DNA from: Microvirga terrestris
GTDB taxonomy: Bacteria > Pseudomonadota > Alphaproteobacteria > Rhizobiales > Beijerinckiaceae
Assembly (NCBI RefSeq): GCF_015694425.1
Contig: NZ_JADQDN010000006.1
Coordinates: 186,001-250,000 of the forward strand
Direction: 5' to 3'
DNA length: 64,000 nt
How positions within the stretch are numbered: position 1 is the first letter of the stretch; the number at the start of each line of letters is the position of its first letter. Under the pieces are notes generated by a model, which was not told where the DNA came from, ran no database searches, and saw nothing but the letters and a program-made list of their open reading frames with translations. Shown one piece after another: positions 17,253 to 25,653 of this stretch. The translations under genes were made by a program, and so were the position numbers.

Positions 17253-18275
17253 TTATGATGCCGGGAGCTGCTTTCCGGCCGAACGCCGTCGCTTGCCCTC
17301 GCGGGACCGGTTGTTCTCGCGAGGCTTGGCGTCAGCCGGGCGGTCGCTGCCGCTTTTCATGATCTGAACGGCCACCTCGGAGATCTGGCGGCGCAGCTCA
17401 TCGGTCTGACCTCCGGACACCTCCAGGTTCGCGAGCCGCTCCTGGGCGTCGTCGCGCTCCGCTTCGATCTCGCGGATGCGCTGCTCGAGGATCAGGCCGC
17501 GCTCCTGCTCGGCGGCAATGCCCTTGGCGAGTTCCGCCAAGCGCAGGCGCTCGTCCGACAACTCGCTGTGCCGTTCGTTCACGGCCCGCTCGAAGTCGTT
17601 GCCCCGGGCGGTCTGGGTCATGAGGCGGGTCTCGAGATCCGAGATGGTGATGCGTTTGGTGTCGAGGTCGCTCAGGGCTGTCGTGAGCCGGCGCTCCATG
17701 TCGGCGGCTTCCGTCTCCAGGCGGGCCAGCTTCTCCTCCGCATGAAGGAGCTCGGTCTTGGTCCTGGAGCGCTCGTGCTGGGTGAGTTCCAGTTCCATCC
17801 GGGTGTTCGACAATTCGTTCAGGGTGGCCCGGTGCGCATTCTCAAGGGCAGTCAGGGTCTCGCGGGTACTCGTGAGGAAGGTCCTGGTTTGGGCGAGATC
17901 CTCGTCGGTCGCGGCAAGGCGCGTCTGAGTGCCAGCGAGGCTGACTTCGAGCTGGGCCACCGTGCGGTCGCGCTCGGCCAGGGTGCTTTCGAGCGCCTCG
18001 ATGCGGATCGCCCGCCGGCCCAGTTCCTCCATGCTTTCCCGCTTGTAGGCCATTGCCTCTTCCGCCTTGCGCTCGATCCGTCGCTGGAGAACGGCGAATT
18101 CTGCGCGCAGGTGGTCCTTTTCCGCCGTCAATTCGGAGATCGACATGGGAAAGAGCGCCTCGGCCCGTCGGCGGGCGAGACGCTCCGCGCGGGCATTGAC
18201 GGCAGGGATGATCAGGAGCGCGATGAGGGAGGCTGCGACAAACCCCAACGCAAAAATCATGATTGTTTCGATCAC
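17253..18275 (-). CDS. Membrane-anchored long coiled-coil protein
   Basis: A 340-aa protein with one N-terminal transmembrane helix (MIETIMIFALGFVAASLIALLIIPAV). Residues about 45-305 form continuous coiled coil with heptad-rich Leu/Glu/Arg sequence. The C-terminus is a highly basic tail (REGKRRRSAGKQ). The layout is like ZapG/YhcB or RmuC-type anchors without a nuclease domain. It is convergent with the upstream exported-protein gene (3-bp gap). Function unknown; an envelope or division scaffold is possible. Confidence 0.75.
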   Translation of the reverse strand: MIETIMIFALGFVAASLIALLIIPAVNARAERLARRRAEALFPMSISELTAEKDHLRAEFAVLQRRIERKAEEAMAYKRESMEELGRRAIRIEALESTLAERDRTVAQLEVSLAGTQTRLAATDEDLAQTRTFLTSTRETLTALENAHRATLNELSNTRMELELTQHERSRTKTELLHAEEKLARLETEAADMERRLTTALSDLDTKRITISDLETRLMTQTARGNDFERAVNERHSELSDERLRLAELAKGIAAEQERGLILEQRIREIEAERDDAQERLANLEVSGGQTDELRRQISEVAVQIMKSGSDRPADAKPRENNRSREGKRRRSAGKQLPAS

Positions 18276-18346
18276 GCGAACGCCAACTCCAAGGTGCTTG
18301 ACCGGTAACGCTCAAGCACCTTGCCTTGTGCCTGCGCAGCTTTCTA

Positions 18347-18470
18347 GAGCATCGGACCCAAAAGTGGACACCACTTTTGGGTCCGATGCTCATTCTAAAC
18401 TGGCGCATCGTTGAGCGCGAAAAACCGGGGCCACTTTTCCGCACGATGCGCTGGAGCGACAATGCTCCAG
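18347..18470. repeat. Composite REP-like element, copy 1
   Basis: A perfect 21-bp inverted repeat with a 3-nt loop (18347-18367 with 18371-18391) contains CGGACCCAAAAGTGG and its complement. A second module (18415-18452) contains GGCCACTTTTCCGCACGATG. A 7-bp hairpin (18451-18457 with 18464-18470) follows. The same two modules recur in the same order at 25468-25600. The element is between two minus-strand genes and lacks a T tract, so it is an interspersed repeat rather than a plain terminator. Confidence 0.75.
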
Positions 18471-18540
18471 ACGGCCAGTTGTAGCGCATCCGGAGTCAGT
18501 TTCCACTGCCCCCGAGTCGGCACCCGCATGCGTTAAAAGC

Positions 18541-19143
18541 CTAGAAGGGGTTCCAGGTCGGCTCCGAGGTGAACTTCAGATAGCCGATATTGACGCCCAG
18601 ACGAGCCCCGACGCCGGCCCGGATCGGCACCACGATCATCTCGTCCGCCGCAACGGCCGTCACGCCGAACCCGCCGATGAAATAGGCCGAGCCGTCGACG
18701 CCGACGAAGCGCTTATAAAGCGCATCGGTGAAGGGCATGTTGTAGACCAGCATCATGGTGCGGGCGCCGTCGCCGCCGACGTCGAACCCGAGGGAGGGGC
18801 CCTGCCAAAAGATGCGGCGATCCCCGGCATTGCGGGTGAAGAGCTTGCCCTCGCCATAGCGCAGGCCGCCGAAGAAGGCGCCTGAGGCCTCCTGGCCCAG
18901 AATATAGCCGTTGGGCTCGCCCCAGCGGCGGATCGCTTCCTGGAGGGCAAGGGCAAGGCCGCGGGAGGCCGAGCCGAAAAACTGGTGACCGGACTGGACC
19001 AGTTCATCGGACCGGAAGGATTCCGGGCTGCCGGGATTGGTAACATAGGCGCGCTGGACGGTTTGGGCCGATGCCTGCAGGGGCAGGGCGAAGATCAGGG
19101 CGGCAAAGGCCGCAGCCGCAAGAATGGTTGACCGGGAGCGCAT
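18541..19143 (-). CDS. DUF1134 domain exported protein
   Basis: A 200-aa protein with a signal peptide (SRSTILAAAAFAALIFALPLQASAQ). The rest is a DUF1134/YSC84-like lipid-binding fold: AIRRWGEPNGYILGQEASGAFFGGLRYGEG, FWQGPSLGFDVGGDGARTMMLVYNMP and GVGARLGVNIGYLKFT. DUF1134 is widespread in alphaproteobacteria. The family is periplasmic and its molecular role is not established. Confidence 0.9.
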   Translation of the reverse strand: MRSRSTILAAAAFAALIFALPLQASAQTVQRAYVTNPGSPESFRSDELVQSGHQFFGSASRGLALALQEAIRRWGEPNGYILGQEASGAFFGGLRYGEGKLFTRNAGDRRIFWQGPSLGFDVGGDGARTMMLVYNMPFTDALYKRFVGVDGSAYFIGGFGVTAVAADEMIVVPIRAGVGARLGVNIGYLKFTSEPTWNPF

Positions 19144-19334
19144 GGGCTATCTCCTCGCATGAGACAGGGGACAATCCGGCCGTTACGGGCCGAAAGGCTG
19201 CTATCGAGGTTCGAACCTTAAGGTCATCAACCCTAACAATCTCTGTACGGAATGCTCCCTCAGAGAAGGCGCCGCTAATTATTGAGCCGGGACTATCCGG
19301 CTTTTAGACGAGATGTCAGGGGTGAAACCGGGTC

Positions 19335-20168
19335 CTATGCGGCTGAGGCCGACACGGGAAGATCCAGCCGGGGTGCCAGGGCCGTATCGCCGATCGCTGC
19401 GAAAGGGCCATTGCGGTAGCCCTTATCCTCATGACCGTAGGTGAGGGGGGTGCCTCCCGGTCCGACGACGCTGCCGCCGGCGCAGGTGAGGATATGGTCG
19501 CCCGCCGCCGTGTCCCATTCCATGGTCGGGCCGCAGCGCACATAGATGTCGGCTTCGCCGGAGGCGATGAGGCAGAATTTCAGGGCCGAAGAGGTCATGC
19601 GCCTCGTGCCGATGGACAGGACCGACAGGCAGGCTTCCGTGGCGACGTCGCCGTGCCGACGGCTCACCAGGGCGACAAGGTCCTTTTCGGGGGCCGGACG
19701 CACCTTTGCGTCTCGCCAGTCGAAATCCGTCCCCTGGCCATCGGGCAGGGCGCTCACGCGGGCGCGCTCGCCGGCAATCCAGATCGACCCCATGGCCGGA
19801 GCGGCCACCACGGCCGCCATGGGCCGGTTGCCCCGGATCAGGGCGATGTTGACACTGTACTCGCCGGTGCCGTGAATGAAGTCGCCGGTGCCGTCCAGCG
19901 GATCGACCAGGAAGAAGTAGTCGTCGGTCTGAACCGTGCTGGAGGTTTCCTCCGCAACCACGGGCACCCCGTCCCAAGCCTCGTTCAGGCGCCGGATGAT
20001 CAGCTGCTCCGCGGCCAGATCGGCTGCCGTCGTAGGCGTTCCGTCATCCTTGATGCGCTTGTCGACCAAAGCGCTTTCCATGCCGCGCAGGACCCGGCCG
20101 GCCTCCCAGGCGATGTGAGCGAGCCTCACGGCGATGTCGTCAGGGTTCTGTCCATCGAAGCGCATCAT
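19335..20168 (-). CDS. cysQ: 3'(2'),5'-bisphosphate nucleotidase, CysQ/inositol monophosphatase family
   Basis: A 277-aa Mg2+-dependent phosphatase. Signatures include GTPTTAADLAAE, the metal-binding VVAEE and DPLDGTGDFIHG motifs, and the C-terminal WDTAAGDHIL. DPLDGT with the flanking residues fits CysQ, which removes 3'-phosphoadenosine 5'-phosphate from sulfate assimilation and lipid sulfation, but inositol monophosphatase activity cannot be excluded. The frame extends upstream to 20279. The inner Met at 20168 is preferred because the family begins here, with weak support from an AGGC before it. Confidence 0.85.
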   Translation of the reverse strand: MMRFDGQNPDDIAVRLAHIAWEAGRVLRGMESALVDKRIKDDGTPTTAADLAAEQLIIRRLNEAWDGVPVVAEETSSTVQTDDYFFLVDPLDGTGDFIHGTGEYSVNIALIRGNRPMAAVVAAPAMGSIWIAGERARVSALPDGQGTDFDWRDAKVRPAPEKDLVALVSRRHGDVATEACLSVLSIGTRRMTSSALKFCLIASGEADIYVRCGPTMEWDTAAGDHILTCAGGSVVGPGGTPLTYGHEDKGYRNGPFAAIGDTALAPRLDLPVSASAA

Positions 20169-20340
20169 GGATTTGTGCCTGTTCCCGTGCGGGCTGTCGA
20201 TGTCTTTTTGCCCGCTTTTCAAAGAACTCTGACCCGGGTATCCCGGTTCACGTTCTCTTTCCTGTTTGGCTGTATTCATGCCCGTCGAAATCTCGATTTC
20301 ATGAATAACCAGCTGACTTTACGGTGCCTCCGGAGCCCTC

Positions 20341-20982
20341 ATGGCCACGATTTCCCTCGATTCGCTCGATCTTGCCGCTCTCCTCTGCTCACGCGTCTGC
20401 CATGACGTGATCTCGCCGGTGGGTGCGATCGTCAATGGGCTCGAGGTTCTGGAGGACGACAGCGACGCCTCCATGCGCGACTTCGCCCTGGACCTGATTC
20501 AGAAGAGCGCCAGACAGGCCTCGGCCCGGCTCCAATTCGCCCGCCTTGCCTTCGGTGCGGCAGGTTCCGCCGGCGCCTCGATCGATCTCGGCGATGCCGA
20601 GCAGGTTGCCCGCGGGCTCTTCCTTGACGACAAGATCAGCTTCTCCTGGTCGTCGCCCCGGCTCCTGTTCCCAAAGAACCGGGTGAAGCTGCTCCTCAAC
20701 CTGGTAATGATCGCCACCACGGCCATTCCGCGGGGCGGCTCGATTGCCGTAACGGTCACGGGAGACGCCGAGACCTGCGCCTTCACCATCGTATCCAAAG
20801 GCCTGAACGCCCGCATCCCGGCCCATTCGGAGGCGCTCCTCGCCGGCAGTTCCGAGACCGGCACGGTCGACGCCCACGGCATCCAGATCTTCTACGCCGG
20901 CATGGTCGCCCGCGCCTCGAACATGAATATTGCGTTCTCCATCGAAGGCGACGAGGTGACGATCCGGGCTGAGACCGTGTAA
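20341..20982 (+). CDS. chpT: Histidine phosphotransferase ChpT
   Basis: A 213-aa ChpT-type phosphotransferase that passes phosphate from the CckA kinase to CtrA and CpdR. The N-terminal helix has the phosphorylatable H21 in CSRVCHDVISPVGAIVNGLEVL. The C-terminal half is a degenerate HATPase-like domain without ATP-binding boxes (KLLLNLVMIATTAIPRGGSIAV), as in Caulobacter ChpT. It lies back-to-back with ctrA (convergent, separated by a bidirectional terminator), so kinase relay and target are linked. Confidence 0.9.
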   Translation: MATISLDSLDLAALLCSRVCHDVISPVGAIVNGLEVLEDDSDASMRDFALDLIQKSARQASARLQFARLAFGAAGSAGASIDLGDAEQVARGLFLDDKISFSWSSPRLLFPKNRVKLLLNLVMIATTAIPRGGSIAVTVTGDAETCAFTIVSKGLNARIPAHSEALLAGSSETGTVDAHGIQIFYAGMVARASNMNIAFSIEGDEVTIRAETV

Positions 20983-21016
20983 GCCGGTCGATGGTTTCTC
21001 GCTAAGCGGATAAAAG

Positions 21017-21044
21017 AAAAGCCCGGCATTCAGCCGGGCTTTTT
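21017..21044. terminator. Bidirectional terminator between chpT and ctrA
   Basis: AAAAGCCCGGC pairs with GCCGGGCTTTTT around ATTCA, with A and T tracts on both sides, between convergent chpT and ctrA. Confidence 0.92.
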
Positions 21045-21063
21045 CGTGTCGGTGTGGCTCAGA

Positions 21064-21765
21064 TCAGATCGCGATGCGCACTTCCGCCTCGTTGGGCTCG
21101 CGCAGCACGTAGCCGCGGCCCCAGACGGTCTCGATGTAGTTGCGGCCCTGCGAAGCATTGGCGAGCTTCTTGCGGAGCTTGCAGATGAAGACGTCGATGA
21201 TCTTCAACTCCGGCTCGTCCATACCGCCATAGAGGTGGTTGAGGAACATCTCCTTGGTCAGGGTCGTACCCTTACGCAGGGAGAGGAGTTCCAGCATCTG
21301 ATATTCCTTGCCGGTCAGGTGCACACGGGCGCCACCGACTTCGACCGTCTTAGTGTCGAGGTTGACGATCAGGTCGCCGGTAGTGATCACCGACTGGGCG
21401 TGACCCTTCGAGCGGCGCACGATCGCATGGATGCGGGCCACCATCTCGTCCTTGTGGAACGGCTTGGTGAGATAATCGTCAGCGCCGAAACCGAGACCCT
21501 TCACCTTGTCCTCGATGCCGGCCATGCCGGAGAGGATCAGGATCGGCGTCTTCACCTTCGCGACGCGGAGCGTCCGCAGAACCTCGTATCCCGACATGTC
21601 GGGCAGGTTCAGATCGAGAAGGATGATGTCGTAATCGTAGAGTTTGCCGAGGTCGATGCCCTCTTCTCCGAGATCCGTCGTGTAGATGTTGAAATTCTCG
21701 GACTTCAGCATCAGTTCGATGCTTTGCGCTGTCGCGCTGTCGTCTTCGATCAGAAGTACGCGCAT
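21064..21765 (-). CDS. ctrA: Cell-cycle master response regulator CtrA
   Basis: A 233-aa OmpR-type regulator. The receiver has EDD at 7-9 and D51 in [17 protein letters not shown], followed by [10 protein letters not shown]. The winged-helix domain includes [34 protein letters not shown], which is almost invariant across alphaproteobacterial CtrA. The start is ATG 21765, since upstream in-frame codons add non-family residues. It controls cell division, flagellar genes and DNA methylation in this class. The C-terminal tail ends EAEVRIAI rather than the AA degron seen in Caulobacter. Confidence 0.97.
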   Translation of the reverse strand: MRVLLIEDDSATAQSIELMLKSENFNIYTTDLGEEGIDLGKLYDYDIILLDLNLPDMSGYEVLRTLRVAKVKTPILILSGMAGIEDKVKGLGFGADDYLTKPFHKDEMVARIHAIVRRSKGHAQSVITTGDLIVNLDTKTVEVGGARVHLTGKEYQMLELLSLRKGTTLTKEMFLNHLYGGMDEPELKIIDVFICKLRKKLANASQGRNYIETVWGRGYVLREPNEAEVRIAI

Positions 21766-21854
21766 GTTCAATCCCCAGCCCTTGCCCTTGAGCTTTGAAA
21801 CAGCGGAAGGCTGTTCACCCGCCACCGGGCTTGCGGCGGATGCTCTTTTGAACT

Positions 21855-21963
21855 GATTCGAAACGCTAGTACGGAATGGTTAACAAACCCTGATTCTGGG
21901 ACGCAAGCGCTTAACGAACTTGACAGGCAGATCATCCGCCGAAGGCCATTATCCTGTGGATTC
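21855..21963. promoter_or_regulatory. Three GANTC (CcrM) sites upstream of ctrA
   Basis: GATTC occurs at 21855-21859, 21892-21896 and 21959-21963, within 200 bp of the ctrA start. CcrM methylates GANTC, and in Caulobacter the ctrA P1 promoter is shut off by full methylation. TTAAC half-sites typical of CtrA boxes also occur (21880-21884, 21911-21915), but no correctly spaced pair was found. The rest of the 517-bp ctrA-fliJ gap holds no gene. Confidence 0.5.
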
Positions 21964-22282
21964 TGGGTAACCATAGGGAACCGCCTTACAACATCCCAAA
22001 AGCTTATCATCCAAGCGTTTCAGCCTTTGTCCGGAGAGGCCCTTAGGGAACCACAACCGTGACAAGGCCAGTGTTAACGAAATCGGTAAACGAATGGTTT
22101 ACGGCGCCGAAGAAGCGCAAGCCTGGAGCAAGGCTCAGGCCAGGGGATTGAGATCACAGGAATTTTTTGTCGGCGCCGGTAAGGAAAGCTCAACCTCCAT
22201 CGGCGATGGTGTCGCATGTCTGGCGGATAACTGAGCGATCCGTGGGGCGAAATGAAACAGCGACGTGTGGAGTTGAATCAAG

Positions 22283-22672
22283 ATGAAGTCGCGGGACACG
22301 CTCATCCGCCTCAAGCGCTTTCAAGTCGACGAGAAACGTCGTCGTGTGGCGCAGATCGAGATGATGATCGCCGAGTTCGACCGCATGGCGGCTGACCTTG
22401 ATCGGGAAATCGCAGCGGAAGAGCAGAAGGCCGGTATCACCGACCTGAACCACTTTGCATACCCGACCTACGCACGCGCCGCGGCCCAAAGGCGCGATAA
22501 CCTGCGCCTCTCGGCTCAGAATCTGCACATCCAGCTCGACGAGGCGAAGGCCGAGCTGGGCGAGGCGTTCGAGGACTTGAAGCGGGCCGAGAGCCTCGAG
22601 GACCGCGAGCGCACCCTGGACGCGGCCATCAGCCAGGCCGGCCAGGGCCGGGTGGTTCGCGCCACGGCCTGA
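22283..22672 (+). CDS. fliJ: Flagellar export protein FliJ-like
   Basis: A 129-aa all-helical coiled-coil protein: MKSRDTLIRLKRFQVDEKRRRVAQIEMMIAEFDRMAADLDREIA, then a second long helix rich in Gln/Asp/Arg. Length, charge pattern and position next to ctrA match the FliJ-type stalk of the flagellar export ATPase in Rhizobiales. No fliI is adjacent within the window, so the assignment rests on sequence shape and the ctrA context. Confidence 0.75.
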   Translation: MKSRDTLIRLKRFQVDEKRRRVAQIEMMIAEFDRMAADLDREIAAEEQKAGITDLNHFAYPTYARAAAQRRDNLRLSAQNLHIQLDEAKAELGEAFEDLKRAESLEDRERTLDAAISQAGQGRVVRATA

Positions 22673-22694
22673 ACTCCAGCCGTACCGAAATCTT

Positions 22695-22727
22695 AAAAAG
22701 GCGCGCCAGGCTGGTGCGCCTTTTTTA
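22695..22727. terminator. Terminator between fliJ and the GNAT gene
   Basis: AAAAAGGCGC pairs with GCGCCTTTTTT around a partly paired loop, between convergent genes. Confidence 0.88.
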
Positions 22728-23348
22728 TGTCGCCGGCGTCAGCAGAGGAATGTGGGGAGCAGCCTCCCGGGGGAGTAAGCCAAGAAGACGGGGATCGTCC
22801 GCTACCTCGATGGCGCGCCGATAGGGCGTGAAACCCGAACGGATATAGAAGGGAAGGGCGCTGGCTGAATCGAGTGTGCAGGTATGGACGAAAAAGCGTT
22901 TCGTCGGCCGGGCGAAGGCCCGGCGAATAGCCTCGTTCATCAGGAACCTGCCTGCCCCCTGGCCGATGAAGCCGGGGACCAGCCCCAGAAAGGCGAGCTC
23001 GACCTCGCTATCGGCGCGAAAATCCAATTCGAGCAGGCCCACATCGCCGGTCCCGTTATGGAGAGCGAAGGCCTCCACCTTCGGGTCGTCGAGAATTGCA
23101 CTAAGCTTGTCGTCCGGCAGCAGGGTCCGGCTGAACCAGAGCCAGGGCTCGCCCACCGCGCGGAACAGCGACCGGTAGCGCGGCCGGTCGTGATCGATCC
23201 GTTGGAGCGTCCAGCCTTCCGGCTGCCGCGTTGCAGGCAGGTCCGGCGGTTTCCGCATTTCGAGATAAGTGACAATGGTGGCGATCTTGCCAGGAGGCAG
23301 GTCTGTATAGCCATTGAGGTTGAGAGCCACTGCCGCTGCGCTCGTCAT
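22725..23348 (-). CDS. GNAT-family N-acetyltransferase
   Basis: A 207-aa acetyltransferase. The acetyl-CoA-binding segment is VELAFLGLVPGFIGQGAGRFLMNEAIRRAF (the loop QGAGRF matches the Q/R-x-x-G-x-G/A pattern), followed by FVHTCTLDSASALPFYIRSGFTPYRR. ATG 23348 is preceded by GAGGG; a longer frame reaches 23411. The substrate is unknown. Confidence 0.85.
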   Translation of the reverse strand: MTSAAAVALNLNGYTDLPPGKIATIVTYLEMRKPPDLPATRQPEGWTLQRIDHDRPRYRSLFRAVGEPWLWFSRTLLPDDKLSAILDDPKVEAFALHNGTGDVGLLELDFRADSEVELAFLGLVPGFIGQGAGRFLMNEAIRRAFARPTKRFFVHTCTLDSASALPFYIRSGFTPYRRAIEVADDPRLLGLLPREAAPHIPLLTPAT

Positions 23349-23521
23349 AGGATATCGCCCTCTGGAGTCTTCGGGAAACAAGGCCGCTTGATAAAGCGAT
23401 TGCCTACTCACGTCACGCTTTCCGCTTGGACTTTATGTCATGGGCCGTCACCCCAATATCCCCTTGCAGACTAAGGGGATTGTGGGCACAGAAGAGCCAA
23501 TGAGGGAGATGCGCCGGCTCG

Positions 23522-24535
23522 ATGAAGAATGTGCGTGAGTTCATTTGGCCCGTGATCGGGCTGCTGGCAGTCATCGTGTCCGGCTGGCTGCTATACCGCG
23601 AATTGCGCGGCATGTCCCTGGACGATGTCTGGGACAGCCTGACCGCCGTTCCCCCTCAACGCTACGCTCTCGCCGGCCTGTCGACCCTCTTCGCCTATGC
23701 GGCACTTGCCTGGTACGACCGGATTGCGCTGCTGCATCTCAACGTCCGCCACATTTCCTGGCTGTTCGTGTCGGTCACGTCATTCACAACCTATGCGCTT
23801 TCTCACAATATTGGCGCTTCGGTCTTCTCCGGCGCCGTCGTGCGCTACCGGGCCTACACCTCGAAGGGCCTGAGCGCGCCGCAGATCGCCGTGCTGGTCG
23901 CTCTCTGCTCCTTTACCTTCGGTCTTGGCACCATCCTGCTTGGCGGCATCACTCTTGTGGCCGACCCAACACTCCTTCACAGGCTGGAGGAGCTTCTGCC
24001 CTCGATGCTGACCAATCCGGCGACGGCCCGCATCGTCGGACTGCTGCTGCTCGGCTTCGTCGCGCTCTACGTGGTCGGCTCCGTCCTGCACCTTCCGCCG
24101 CTGATCATCCGCAAGGCCAAGCTCGAATATCCGCGTCCGGCCATCATGGTGCGCCAGCTGATCGCGGCGCCGCTGGAGCTCCTGGGCGCCGCCGGCATCA
24201 TCTATTTCGTGCTTCCGGCGCATCTGGAGCCGAGCTTCATCGTCGTGCTCGCCGTGTTCCTGGCCTCCTTCTCGGCGGCCCTGGTGAGCCATGCTCCCGG
24301 CGGCCTCGGGGTGTTCGAGCTCGTTTTCCTCACGGCCATGCCCGACATCCCCAAGGCGGACGTGCTGGCCGCACTTATCATCTTCCGCCTGTTCTACCTT
24401 CTGGTTCCCTTCGCCCTGTCGCTCGTGGTCGTCCTTCTGTTCGAGCGGGCCAGGCTGGCGCAGGCCTGGCGGGGACGAATGGTGGTCGCCGACGGCTCAG
24501 TGCCGCCGCCGCCGCTGTCATCGTCCGACCAGTAG
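23522..24535 (+). CDS. UPF0104/YbhN-family membrane protein
   Basis: A 337-aa polytopic protein with about eight membrane helices and the family motifs AFYAALAWYDRIAL-like region, THNIGASVFSGAVVRYRAY-like segment (here ALSHNIGASVFSGAVVRYR) and SHAPGGLGVFELVFL. This is the flippase-like domain also fused to MprF lysyl-phosphatidylglycerol synthases, but no synthetase domain is attached. Lipid transport or membrane homeostasis is inferred from the family. Confidence 0.85.
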   Translation: MKNVREFIWPVIGLLAVIVSGWLLYRELRGMSLDDVWDSLTAVPPQRYALAGLSTLFAYAALAWYDRIALLHLNVRHISWLFVSVTSFTTYALSHNIGASVFSGAVVRYRAYTSKGLSAPQIAVLVALCSFTFGLGTILLGGITLVADPTLLHRLEELLPSMLTNPATARIVGLLLLGFVALYVVGSVLHLPPLIIRKAKLEYPRPAIMVRQLIAAPLELLGAAGIIYFVLPAHLEPSFIVVLAVFLASFSAALVSHAPGGLGVFELVFLTAMPDIPKADVLAALIIFRLFYLLVPFALSLVVVLLFERARLAQAWRGRMVVADGSVPPPPLSSSDQ

Positions 24536-24556
24536 GGAGTGGAGAAGCGCGAGCGC

Positions 24557-24859
24557 TCAGGCGGTTGCGGCCGGGCGCTGGCCCGGCTCCGGAACGGCAA
24601 TACCGGCCTGCATGTACTCGTTCAGCTTGTTGCGCAGGGTGCGGATCGAGATGCCGAGGATGCGGGCCGCATGGGTCCGGTTTCCGAGGCAGGAGCTGAG
24701 CGTGTCGAGGATCAGGTGCCGCTCCACGTCGGCGATGGTCCGGCCGACCAGAATGCTCCTGAGGGTCTCGATGGTCTGTTCCGGGCCCATCGGCGAGGGC
24801 AAACCGCCCATCGCTTCAAGGGAGCCTCGTTGGTCCAACAGATCCTGGGTGCCGAGCAC
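24557..24859 (-). CDS. Isolated Fis-type DNA-binding domain protein, FlbD C-terminus-like
   Basis: A 100-aa protein whose residues 35-90 (GRTIADVERHLILDTLSSCLGNRTHAARILGISIRTLRNKLNEY) are the Fis-type HTH found at the C-terminus of NtrC-family activators. The sequence is closest in appearance to the flagellar regulator FlbD. There is no receiver or AAA+ domain, so it cannot open sigma-54 promoters itself. The start is uncertain (GTG 24859 or ATGs further in). Location between fliJ and sciP, with ctrA nearby, suggests a flagellar or cell-cycle role. Confidence 0.75.
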   Translation of the reverse strand: MLGTQDLLDQRGSLEAMGGLPSPMGPEQTIETLRSILVGRTIADVERHLILDTLSSCLGNRTHAARILGISIRTLRNKLNEYMQAGIAVPEPGQRPAATA

Positions 24860-25022
24860 GGTGCGACCCTGCCTTAGGGGAAGTGATTCAGGAGTTTATG
24901 CTCATGGTATGGTTAGGAAGGTCTTAACGGCCGAGCTTCTGAATCGAGCTTTCAGACAACTACCATGAGAAAAGGCGCTGGCTCGGGTGAGCAGCGCCTC
25001 ATCGTAGGATGTGTCGGGGTGC

Positions 25023-25298
25023 TTACTGCCGGTACTGCTGGATGCGCGTGGTGCGCAGGCCTGCCAGACCATGCTGGTCGATGGATAGCTGCCAGCTCAG
25101 GAACTCCTCGGTGGTCAGGGTATAGCGCTGGCAGGCTTCTTCGAGGCTTAAGAGACCGCCGCGAACGGCGGCGACAACTTCGGCCTTTCGGCGGATAACC
25201 CAGCGACGGGTGCTGGAAGGGGGAAGATCGGCAATCGTCAGGGGACTGCCATCAGGCCCAATGACATACTTGACCCTTGGGCGGTGGGGTTCGGTCAT
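25023..25298 (-). CDS. sciP: CtrA inhibitor SciP (DUF1153)
   Basis: A 91-aa protein matching SciP/DUF1153 end to end: RPRVKYVIGPDGSPLTIADLPPSSTRRWVIRRKAEVVAAVRGGLLSLEEACQRYTLTTEEFLSW. In Caulobacter SciP is a small HTH protein that represses CtrA-activated transcription in swarmer cells. An alternative start five codons upstream (25313) exists. It lies about 3 kb from ctrA and transcribes in the same direction. Confidence 0.94.
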   Translation of the reverse strand: MTEPHRPRVKYVIGPDGSPLTIADLPPSSTRRWVIRRKAEVVAAVRGGLLSLEEACQRYTLTTEEFLSWQLSIDQHGLAGLRTTRIQQYRQ

Positions 25299-25467
25299 GA
25301 TACGCTCACACAAAAATTCAACGACCTCAGTGGCTCGAACCTACGCGACGGGACTTAATGTTTTCCTAAGCCCGATCAGGCGGTTATCGAGAGTGCCTAA
25401 GCTTAGCCATAAACATTAACGTTGCCTTATTCCGCTGCACTTTCCCTTTAAGAATTGTGGCGCCGGA

Positions 25468-25600
25468 CATCAGACCCAAAAGCGGACTTGCGCTTTTGGG
25501 ACTCATTTCGGCGTTCATCTCTGAGCTTGTGCTTCGTCTGAGGCGCACCCGAAGGGCCGCGTCAGCGAAAACGGGTCCACTTTTCCACACGATGCGCTAT
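25468..25600. repeat. Composite REP-like element, copy 2
   Basis: The first module is a 10-bp hairpin (25475-25484 with 25491-25500, CCCAAAAGCG/CGCTTTTGGG) flanked by CAT and ACTCAT. The second module at 25565-25598 contains GGTCCACTTTTCCACACGATG. The order and sequences match the copy at 18347-18470, with a longer spacer here. It fills the sciP-mnmA intergenic gap of about 350 bp, which has no gene. Confidence 0.7.
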
Positions 25601-25653
25601 AGAAGGCCTTTGGCCCCTCCCGTGCGCCGCCTTGAACGGCGCCTCAGGATGGA

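Noticed and set aside
24291-24968. Frame overlapping the UPF0104 gene end and the Fis-domain gene
   Set aside because: Out-of-frame, Ser/Arg-rich shadow of two real genes.
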